DNA of 8,201 nt from Desulfuromonadaceae bacterium (GTDB lineage: Bacteria > Desulfobacterota > Desulfuromonadia > Desulfuromonadales > Syntrophotaleaceae). Every line of letters begins with the position of its first letter. Position 1 is the first letter of the stretch. The notes under the pieces are model-generated. The model saw nothing but the letters and a program-made list of their open reading frames with translations, did no database searches and had not been told where the DNA came from. The stretch covers positions 1-8,201 of the forward strand of contig JAIOSZ010000029.1 in NCBI GenBank assembly GCA_021107335.1, given 5' to 3'. This document shows, piece after piece, positions 1-5,325 of the stretch. The position numbers were made by a program, and so were the translations under genes.

Positions 1-69
1 ATCAACTTCGCCGGTCCCGGCCGGCCAGCCGGTTTTAAGACCATAAAAGACCAAGGAGAGATGACATGA
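1..69 (+). CDS. Possible C-terminal tail of an upstream gene (partial)
   Basis: Frame 1 is open from the left edge to a TGA at 67-69, giving about 22 residues that end in GEMT. Its stop overlaps the ATG of the next gene in an ATGA arrangement (66-69), a classical sign of translational coupling. The next gene's Shine-Dalgarno lies inside this tail. The other two forward frames close earlier (around 36 and 44), so the upstream gene could instead end in one of those. In that case the GC-rich CCGGC/GCCGG stem at 17-32 followed by TTTT would be a candidate terminator. The product cannot be identified from so few residues. Confidence 0.3.
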   Translation: MNFAGPGRPAGFKTIKDQGEMT

Positions 70-266
70 CACCTGTAGCAGTTTACACCGATACTTACGG
101 CGCTTTCGCCTACAGCGTTTTCAAAGAGGACGACGGCAACTATTTCATGGTAATCAGCGAGGAACCCTATTGTGAAAACGGCGAAGTCTTTCATGGCAGT
201 TTCAGTGAAGTCAGCGCCAAGCTGGAAGAAGTAAAACTCGCCCATGCGGATACTCCGGAGGCTTAA
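66..266 (+). CDS. Small acidic protein of unknown function (66 aa)
   Basis: I do not recognise the family. The start is well supported: a strong AAGGAGAG at 53-60 sits at good spacing from the ATG at 66. The product is short and acidic, rich in Asp and Glu, with aromatic residues in the first half (Tyr-Thr-Asp-Thr-Tyr, then Phe-Ala-Tyr). Its C-terminal half, around residues 44-60 (SFSEVSAKLEEVKLA), looks amphipathic and helical. It has no signal peptide, membrane segment or cysteine pair, so it is probably a small cytosolic protein. The ATGA overlap with a possible upstream frame suggests it is the last gene of an operon entering from the left. Confidence 0.65.
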   Translation: MTPVAVYTDTYGAFAYSVFKEDDGNYFMVISEEPYCENGEVFHGSFSEVSAKLEEVKLAHADTPEA

Positions 267-356
267 TCAAGCTCACTGTCCCAAGTCCTTAGCATCATAA
301 CCTTGCTAACAGTGGACCGGTTTGCTTTGCCACCTCACTACCACTACAATATCCCC

Positions 357-1154
357 ATGCAACGACCCTGTGCCATAGCCGAATTTATCTCCTACGACGA
401 GACCATCCCCGCTCTGCTTAAAAGCATCGGCGCACCCGAGGTTCTCCGCCGTCAGCAGCGCATCCTGATCAAACCCAACCTGGTCAACGCATCCCCGTCG
501 CCGGTGACTCTGCCGGTAGCCGCCTGCGCCGCCCTGGTACGAGCTTGCCGCCAGTGGAGCGACGCGCAGATCATCATCGCCGAAGGAACCGGCGAGAAAC
601 ATCTGACCACGGACGAGGTGTTCGCCATTCACGGCTACGACCGTTTGGCCAAACAAGAGGGCATCGAGTTGGTCGATCTCAACGAAGCGGAGTTGGTTGA
701 ACTGCGCGACAAACGCAACAAGGTCTTTCCCAGCTTCATGATGCCCCGCCTGGTGATGGAGAGTTTCGTCCTCTCCGCCGCAGTACTCAAGGCTCACTCC
801 CTGTCTGCCGTCACCCTGAGCATGAAGAACATGATCGGCGTGGCGCCGCCGGCTTACTACCAGCGTGGCGGCCACTGGAAGAAGTCGGCCTTTCATCGGC
901 AGATGCAAACCTCGATCTTCGAACTGAACCGCTACCGCCAGCCCGACCTGGCTTTCATCGACGCCAGCGTCGGACTAGCCGACTACCACCTCGGCGGTCC
1001 GACCTGCGAGCCGCCAATCAACAAGCTGGTGGCCGGTTTCGACCCGGTGGCCGTCGATGCTACCGGCTCAGAGCTGCTCGGCATCCCCTGGCCCCAGGTG
1101 GGGCATATCAAGATGGCGGATGGGGTATTGGGTAAGGCCGAGAGCTTTGAATAA
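357..1154 (+). CDS. DUF362 domain-containing protein
   Basis: This is a full-length match to the DUF362 family, whose biochemical function is not settled; members are often linked to iron-sulfur proteins or redox metabolism. Counted from the Met at 357, family landmarks are KPNLV at 39-43, AEGTG at 75-79, VFAIHGYDRLAKQEG at about 88-102, LKAHSLSAVTLSMKNMIG at 144-161, a His at 180, an Ile-Asp at 201-202, and GFDPVAVDA at 227-235 followed by HIKMADG. There is no C-terminal 4Fe-4S ferredoxin module, unlike some relatives. I chose ATG 357 because the 18 extra residues from TTG 303 do not resemble the family; GTG 312 is another option. No start has a convincing Shine-Dalgarno. The C-terminus may be shortened by a frameshift near the stop (see findings). 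A broken paralogue lies at 3764-3936. Confidence 0.88.
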   Translation: MQRPCAIAEFISYDETIPALLKSIGAPEVLRRQQRILIKPNLVNASPSPVTLPVAACAALVRACRQWSDAQIIIAEGTGEKHLTTDEVFAIHGYDRLAKQEGIELVDLNEAELVELRDKRNKVFPSFMMPRLVMESFVLSAAVLKAHSLSAVTLSMKNMIGVAPPAYYQRGGHWKKSAFHRQMQTSIFELNRYRQPDLAFIDASVGLADYHLGGPTCEPPINKLVAGFDPVAVDATGSELLGIPWPQVGHIKMADGVLGKAESFE

Positions 1155-1278
1155 AAAAGCACGCCGATGAGAAAGTCCGAGCTGTCGCCTATAAAACCTT
1201 TGACGTGCCAGACCAAACAGGCTGTATTAGTCCCAGCTTAACAGGTCGGCTCAACAGGTTCTTTGTTTCGGACCATTG

Positions 1279-1284
1279 TATACT
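1279..1284 (+). promoter_or_regulatory. Candidate -10 box of the ankyrin lipoprotein gene
   Basis: TATACT lies 44 bases before the ATG at 1328 and is preceded directly by TTG. No good -35 hexamer is found at 16-18 bases spacing. It is therefore only a plausible sigma-70-type or activator-dependent promoter. Confidence 0.3.
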
Positions 1285-1327
1285 GTGCCTGTTGTTGACT
1301 ACAACTCACTACCAGAAAGAGAAATAA

Positions 1328-2113
1328 ATGAAACAAACCCTGCAGATTGGCCTTATTTTCATTCTCGCTTTTATGCTTCAGGCATGCGGTGGTGGTATTG
1401 ATCGTGTGAAGGTGTCTAAGGCAATAAATGCCAACGATATGGCTAGATTTAAAGCTGAGGTTACCAGAATCCAGACAGACCCCGGCTACAGCCCCAAGAG
1501 CCGCGCTAATGGACTTTATGATGCTTTCCTGATTGCAGCCGGGAAAAACAAGGAAGCAACCGCATACCTCCTTGACCAAGGTGTCCCAATCGATTACCCG
1601 GCCGATCAACCTACCAGCACTAAGCGGGGGTTGGTGCTGACAAAAGCTGTAGAGAACTATCAGCCTGAAATTGTGAGCTTGCTTCTTGAACATGGGGCCA
1701 ACCCGAACATTGAATTATGGTCTATTGATCCAAGAAACAACATTCTCTACATTTCGTTCATGCATAGCGATCTCGTAATTTCAAGATTATTACTTGAGGG
1801 TGGGGCCAACCCAAACCAGTGGAGCAACCCATTCTATCCGAGCTTGCTGGGGCATTACGATGGACACCCAAAGATTCAGCGCCTTCTCGAAGAGTATGGT
1901 GGGGTCAGAAACCCGACTCCAGAACAACGAACTGGACTTAACAAAGGCCAGTCCGACAAGAAGGCTGCGGCCATACCAAAGCCATCAAACAATGACGCCA
2001 TGAACCAAACAGTTAAGGAGAGGTTGCAGACCATCCACGAACTTAAGGAACAGGGAGTCATCAGCCTAGAAGAATATTCCGAGGCAAGAAATAAGATATT
2101 GGGTGATCTTTAA
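1328..2113 (+). CDS. Lipoprotein with ankyrin-like repeats and C-terminal SHOCT-like motif
   Basis: The N-terminus is a lipoprotein signal: Lys-2, a hydrophobic stretch at residues 5-17, then the lipobox LQAC with Cys at 20. The +2 residue is Gly, with no Asp retention signal, so outer-membrane anchoring after export is likely. Residues about 62-89, 102-127, 137-163 and 172-192 form degenerate ankyrin units, the clearest being EIVSLLLEHGANPN and VISRLLLEGGANPN. A polar linker (about 194-225) leads to a SHOCT-like helical hairpin at 229-258 (ERLQTIHELKEQGVISLEEY), a short oligomerisation or peptide-binding motif. Ankyrin repeats mediate protein binding, so a periplasmic scaffold or inhibitor role is plausible, but the partner is unknown. 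The Shine-Dalgarno is weak (AGAAAGAG, 1314-1321). The gene stands alone between DUF362 and an insertion-element remnant. Confidence 0.8.
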   Translation: MKQTLQIGLIFILAFMLQACGGGIDRVKVSKAINANDMARFKAEVTRIQTDPGYSPKSRANGLYDAFLIAAGKNKEATAYLLDQGVPIDYPADQPTSTKRGLVLTKAVENYQPEIVSLLLEHGANPNIELWSIDPRNNILYISFMHSDLVISRLLLEGGANPNQWSNPFYPSLLGHYDGHPKIQRLLEEYGGVRNPTPEQRTGLNKGQSDKKAAAIPKPSNNDAMNQTVKERLQTIHELKEQGVISLEEYSEARNKILGDL

Positions 2114-2125
2114 TTCTCTAAATGC

Positions 2126-2167
2126 CCGCGAATTGAGCCGACCTTTAAAAACCAGTTCAATTCGCGG
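2126..2167 (+). repeat. Perfect 11-bp inverted repeat, probable element-end hairpin
   Basis: CCGCGAATTGA at 2126-2136 is the exact reverse complement of TCAATTCGCGG at 2157-2167, with a 20-base AT-containing loop. IS200/IS605-like and RAYT elements carry imperfect or perfect hairpins at their ends that the single-strand Y1 transposase recognises. Its position about 120 bp upstream of a Y1 transposase start fits that. It has no T-tract on the + strand, but it may still help end transcription of the lipoprotein gene that stops at 2113. Confidence 0.7.
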
Positions 2168-2289
2168 ACAGAGCGAAAATATATAAGGGCAATTCCTGGG
2201 ACACCAAACTCATTAGGCGAAATCAGCCAGATGATGAGTGTGGGCAAATATTCTCTTGAAAGAGTTCATAGGGTCCCTTAATATGCAGC

Positions 2290-2350
2290 ATGGCCAGAAT
2301 CGCACGAGTCGTTGCCCCCGGTCTGCCACATCACATCACCCAAAGGGGAA
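2290..2350 (+). pseudogene. N-terminal remnant of a Y1 (IS200-like/REP-associated) transposase
   Basis: The frame beginning at ATG 2290 reads MARIARVVAPGLPHHITQRG, the signature N-terminus of Y1 transposases of the RAYT/IS200-like group (family pattern M-A-R-x-x-R-hydrophobic, then PG-x-x-HH-hydrophobic-TQRGN). After the Gly codon the expected Asn-Arg/Asn-Arg-Gln is replaced by unrelated sequence. The frame runs on without family similarity to a TGA at 2413-2415, overlapping the start of creD in another frame. The catalytic domain is lost, so the fragment cannot transpose. It is too short to stand out as an ORF but the motif match is specific. Confidence 0.75.
2343..2349 (+). promoter_or_regulatory. 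Shine-Dalgarno of creD inside transposase codons
   Basis: AAGGGGA lies eight bases before the ATG at 2358 and decides the creD start, since the in-frame extension to 2238 resembles nothing in the family. The same bases are the Gln-Arg-Gly codons of the transposase remnant, so the deletion that truncated the element apparently supplied, or happened to keep, this ribosome-binding site. Confidence 0.55.
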
Positions 2351-2357
2351 TCTCTTT

Positions 2358-3715
2358 ATGGAAAACAATCAGGATATCGTCAAGAAGACCTCTCAATTTA
2401 TTAAACGGTCCATGACTCTGAAAATCATTTCCGTCGGTATTCTGATTCTCTTGCTACTCATACCGGCCTCGATGGTGAAAGGGCTGATCAGGGAACGGCA
2501 GCATCGCCGCGATGCGGTGGTCCAGGAGATCAGTCAGAAATGGGGTGACAGCCAAACCATCACCGGGCCCTTTTTGACCGTCCCCTTCAAAACCTTTTAT
2601 AAAGATGATCGGGGGAAAGTCCGCTTCAATCTCAAGTACCTGCATTTCTTGCCTGAATCGCTTAACATCACCGGCGACATGTCCCCGGAGGTGCGCTACC
2701 GGAGCCTGTTCGAAGCGGTACTCTACAACACCAAACTAACCTTCAGCGGCAACTTCAAACTACCCCCTGCCGGTCAACTGAACCTCGAGCCGAAAAACAT
2801 CCAGTGGGATAAGGCCTATCTGTCCCTCGGCATTACCGATATGCGGGGTATCCGGAATAAGATCGTCATGACCCTCAACGGGGTCGAATACAATGCTAAC
2901 CCGGGGCTGAAGACCACCGATCTTGCCGGGGCTGGCGTCACAGTACCTTGGTCAAACCCCTGTCAGCGCAGGAGGCGAACGATTTTTCCTTTGATCTGAA
3001 CCTAAACGGCAGCGAGCAGATCAGCCTGATTCCCATCGGCGAAACCAATACCGTAGCGATGACGTCAGCCTGGCCTTCGCCCAGCTTTAACGGCGCTTTT
3101 TTGCCGGTTACCCGCAAGGTAGGCAAAGAGGGGTTTTCCGCCAACTGGAAAGTACTGCACCTGAACCGGAACTACCCGCAGTTTTGGCAAGGCTCGCAGT
3201 ATAAGGTTACCCCGTCGGCCTTCGGCCTTGAGTTGATCATGACCGCCGATATCTATCAAAAATCGACCCGGCTGGCTAAATACGCCATTATGTTCCTGGC
3301 CTTCACCTTCTTCACCTTCTTCGCCTTCTTCTTTTCCGAGATCATCAACAAGCGGCGGGTCCATCCGATTCAGTATCTGCTTGTCGGTATGGCCATCCTG
3401 ATCTTCTACACCCTCGTATTGTCCCTGTCTGAGTACATCCCCTTCAACCTGGCCTACATCCTGTCGGCGGCTTCGGTGACTGCGATCATTTCCGGATATG
3501 CCAAAGCGATTGTGTCCAACAGCAAATTCGCCCTGACCATTGCGGGGATTCTGAGCATCCTCTATTGCTACCTGTTTATCGTTCTGCAGCTTGAGGATTA
3601 TGCGCTGATTCTGGGGAGTGTGGGGCTGTTGGTGATCCTTGCCCTGGTGATGTACGTGACGCGCAGGATCAATTGGTATGAGGTCGAGACCGCGGCGCAG
3701 GAAAGTGAAAAGTAG
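2358..3715 (+). pseudogene. creD: CreD-family inner-membrane protein, interrupted by a -1 frameshift
   Basis: CreD proteins (the Cet/CreD family) are inner-membrane proteins; in E. coli creD is controlled by the CreBC two-component system and linked to colicin E2 tolerance and envelope stress. The first part (2358 to about 2948) has the family N-terminus: one membrane helix at residues 20-44 with LLLIPASMVKGLIRER, then KWGDSQTITGPFLTVP and FLPESLNITGDMSPEVRYRS. The second part, in the frame of 2948-3715, continues with SLIPIGETNTVAMTSAWPSPSFNGAFLP, then five membrane helices including KYAIMFLAFTFFTFF, VHPIQYLLVGMAILIFY and a terminal INWY. The parts join if one base is restored near 2946-2950, reading Val-Pro-Leu-Val-Lys-Pro-Leu. 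The restored length is about 452 codons, against 450 in E. coli. No creB or creC lies nearby. It is a true mutation or a sequencing error; conservation on both sides of the break suggests either is recent. Confidence 0.85.
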
Positions 3716-3749
3716 CTATGGGTAGATTCTAGTCGTAAGTGCACCATTC

Positions 3750-3772
3750 GTAAGTTGGTAGAAGCAACTTAC
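3750..3772 (+). repeat. 8-bp inverted repeat after creD
   Basis: GTAAGTTG (3750-3757) and CAACTTAC (3765-3772) are exact reverse complements with a 7-base loop. The repeat lies 35 bases after the creD stop. There is no T-tract, so it is at best a weak terminator or mRNA 3'-end stabiliser for creD. Its right arm overlaps the first recognisable bases of the DUF362 remnant. Confidence 0.45.
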
Positions 3773-3936
3773 CATCTTACAAGCCTGACACCATTGGCCC
3801 CCACAAGCTGGTGGCCGGATTCGACCCAGTGGCCGTCGATGCCGCCGGGGCAAGGTTGCTGGGGATTCCTTTGCGACAAGTAGAGCATATCAAGATGGCG
3901 GATGGAGCGTTGGGTAGTGCTGAAAATCTTACATAA
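3764..3936 (+). pseudogene. C-terminal remnant of a second DUF362 gene
   Basis: From 3781 the frame reads through HKLVAGFDPVAVDAAGARLL and EHIKMADGALGSAENLT to a TAA at 3934-3936. This aligns residue by residue with the C-terminus of the intact DUF362 protein (NKLVAGFDPVAVDATGSELL, GHIKMADGVLGKAESFE). Slightly upstream, in the frame of 3764, ATYHL matches ADYHL of the intact copy, so a frameshift separates the two blocks around 3790-3802. No start codon and no N-terminal three quarters are present. The copies differ at many positions, so this is an old paralogue or a diverged transferred copy, not a fresh duplication. It is non-functional as a DUF362 protein. Confidence 0.85.
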
Positions 3937-4237
3937 AGTTCCCGATGAAGCAAAGGCCCCCAAAGCATACATTAAAATATTTGACTTTTAAAACCGTTAA
4001 ACAGATACTGGGTATTACTAATGAGAAATTTCGCAAGGGAGGGATGCTGGTAACTGGCAAAAAGACACCAGACACTGAAGAAGAATGCCCCCCCCTTGTC
4101 TACTTCCTCGCCTACTTCAGATCTCCCCGTTCTTTGCTTAGGTGTTGAGTGCCACCACATCGTTAACTTAGGATCGTTTAGCGCAATTGATAATCGAACT
4201 CATCCACCTGGATGTTGTTCTGACTTAATGAGTTGAA
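3937..4237. other. Gene-poor stretch between the DUF362 remnant and the kinase gene
   Basis: No reading frame here looks like a real protein. Its first 50 bases still resemble the sequence downstream of the intact DUF362 gene (see findings). It contains a run of eight C at 4088-4095 and a short tandem AGACACC/AGACACT at about 4063-4076. Near its right end lie a GATAAT box (4189-4194, no good -35) and the nested inverted repeats described separately. This is probably decayed sequence plus the kinase promoter region. Confidence 0.5.
4197..4234 (+). repeat. Nested inverted repeats just upstream of the kinase start
   Basis: AACTCAT (4197-4203) pairs with ATGAGTT (4228-4234). Inside and overlapping its left arm, CATCCA (4201-4206) pairs with TGGATG (4209-4214) with two bases between. 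The outer arm ends three bases before ATG 4238. The two stems share bases and so could be alternative structures in the mRNA leader, or an operator. The arms are short, so chance occurrence is possible. Confidence 0.35.
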
Positions 4238-5056
4238 ATGTTTTCTGTCATGAATTCTGCCAATATGGTCGACGTAAATTCCCCCACGGTTATAGAATCA
4301 CGAAGCGGCTTTGTGATCCGCAAAAACGTCAATTTCCAAACCAACCTTCTTTTGGAAAAATTATTGGCCGATCCGGAATCCCTTTTTCAAAGCGGACAGG
4401 CGGTCGATAACGGTCTATTCGATATGCGGCGCGAACATATGATTATTACCGTGGCTGGCATAAATTACTTTGTAAAACGCTACAAATCTTTAGGCTTGCG
4501 ACATCGCTTGAAAGTTCTACGGAAACCATCTCAGGCACTGCGTTCTTGGCGTGGCGGCTTGGCCCTCCTTAAAGCAAAGATTCCTACTCCCGCTCCCCTT
4601 TTGTTGTTACAACGTCGGTGGGGAGGCGAAGCCTTCCTGATCTGTTGTGGTCTCGACAATCCTATGAAATTACTCGAACTATGGCCGCAGTTAGCTGATT
4701 ATGAAAAACGAGAGGTTTTGGTGCGGCTAGCCGAATTATTTGGCCAAATGCACAATCATCATATCTACCACGGCGATCTCAACTGGCGAAATATTCTAGT
4801 ACAACGCAGGGACGGCAAGCTTTTCTTGTCTTTGGTTGACCTTGATGGCTTTCGAAGCGCTGAACATATGACAATTGAATACGCCGAACGAGACCTTAAA
4901 CATTTTATTCCCTATTTACGTTGCTACGGTGGCACTGGACTTGAATCTCTCTTTATGAAGTGCTGGCGCAACAGCATAGGGTGTGCTCAAAAACTCGGCA
5001 AACAGCAGACCGATGCGGCCCACCCACTACTTGTTTGGCACGAAAAAACTTTCTAA
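4238..5056 (+). CDS. Lipopolysaccharide kinase (Kdo/WaaP family)-like protein
   Basis: This is a kinase-fold protein of the Kdo/WaaP (RfaP/InaA) group, which phosphorylates Kdo or heptose of the LPS inner core at the cytoplasmic face of the inner membrane. The ATP-binding Lys is probably K80 in NYFVKRY. The Arg-rich RSWRGGLALLKAKIPTPAPL segment (102-121) is typical of the group. The catalytic loop is HGDLNWRNILV at 178-188 with Asp-180 and Asn-185, and the metal-binding Asp is in VDLDG (D201 or D203). The length of 272 aa is normal. No membrane helix is seen. The start is uncertain: ATG 4238 lacks a good Shine-Dalgarno, and Met-5 and Met-10 are alternatives. The gene stands alone, without glycosyltransferases or heptose genes. 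Its codons look more AT-rich than those of the DUF362 and uvrB genes, as is common for LPS genes. The substrate (Kdo or heptose) cannot be decided here. Confidence 0.82.
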   Translation: MFSVMNSANMVDVNSPTVIESRSGFVIRKNVNFQTNLLLEKLLADPESLFQSGQAVDNGLFDMRREHMIITVAGINYFVKRYKSLGLRHRLKVLRKPSQALRSWRGGLALLKAKIPTPAPLLLLQRRWGGEAFLICCGLDNPMKLLELWPQLADYEKREVLVRLAELFGQMHNHHIYHGDLNWRNILVQRRDGKLFLSLVDLDGFRSAEHMTIEYAERDLKHFIPYLRCYGGTGLESLFMKCWRNSIGCAQKLGKQQTDAAHPLLVWHEKTF

Positions 5057-5325
5057 CAGGAGTGAATTCTGGTCGGATCTATACTTGAATACCTATAAAC
5101 AGCGTATTCGAAGATACGTTTGGGAACTAATCCTATTTTATGTAATGATTATCGTAATAACACCGTCCTGCCCACGGTGGCAGTACAATCACCTCAATCT
5201 TTGTCTTGAATCCAATGCTCTTTAGCCTATGATCTTACAGGCCCCTTTCTTTTTCACCTTTTGAGATTGTCAAAAATTCCCTAGGAAACCAATAACCGAT
5301 TAACCGTTTTGGAACAGGGACAACA
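5057..5325. other. Intergenic stretch after the kinase gene
   Basis: AGGAG at 5058-5062 directly follows the kinase stop, but no ATG, GTG or TTG at a suitable distance opens a frame of any length. One frame is open from within the kinase gene to a TAG at about 5223-5225 and has a hydrophobic patch (ELILFYVMIIVIT), without recognisable similarity. It may be a decayed gene or chance. CTGCC/GGCAG at 5168-5182 is a short stem without a T-tract. A pyrimidine-rich run lies at about 5240-5260. Confidence 0.4.
5206..5233 (+). promoter_or_regulatory. Candidate promoter of the zinc-ribbon membrane protein gene
   Basis: TTGAAT (5206-5211) and TATGAT (5228-5233) are separated by 16 bases and lie about 90 bases before the ATG at 5326. 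The -10 matches the sigma-70 consensus in five of six positions and the -35 in four. Confidence 0.33.

Larger units (their letters stand above)
2126..2350 (+). mobile_element. Truncated left end of an IS200-like/RAYT (Y1 transposase) element
   Basis: Three items lie in the order expected for the left end of such an element: the 11-bp hairpin (2126-2167), a GGGACACC motif at 2198-2205 of a type I associate with these transposase units, and the first 20 codons of a Y1 transposase from 2290. The rest of the transposase, including the catalytic HUH and Tyr motifs, and the right end are absent. The similarity stops at about 2350, eight bases before the creD ATG. This is most simply a deletion that fused the element's left end to the front of creD. 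The exact outer boundary of the element is uncertain. Confidence 0.6.

Noticed and set aside
306..908. 200-codon - strand frame opposite the DUF362 gene
   Set aside because: The + strand encodes a clear DUF362 protein with conserved motifs throughout; the antisense product is His/Gly/Val-rich with no recognisable motif.
1244..1255. AGGTCGGCTCAA, an inverted match to part of the hairpin loop region at about 2133-2144
   Set aside because: A 12-base match on opposite strands is expected by chance in a window of this size, and no stem arms accompany it.
2238..2357. Extension of the creD frame upstream to 2238
   Set aside because: The added 40 residues do not resemble CreD N-termini and overlap the transposase remnant in another frame. 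The Shine-Dalgarno at 2343-2349 supports ATG 2358.
4063..4076. Tandem AGACACC/AGACACT as a possible repeat array
   Set aside because: There are only two imperfect seven-base copies, too few for an array, and no CRISPR-like spacing is present.
3945..4148. 67-codon + strand frame after the DUF362 remnant
   Set aside because: It crosses the eight-C run, has no ribosome site or recognisable motif, and its first part overlaps the decayed DUF362 tail in another frame.
4983..5225. 80-codon frame overlapping the end of the kinase gene
   Set aside because: Its first third is out of frame inside the kinase. The hydrophobic patch in the remainder has no recognisable family and no start codon near the AGGAG at 5058-5062. 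It was kept only as a note on the intergenic stretch.
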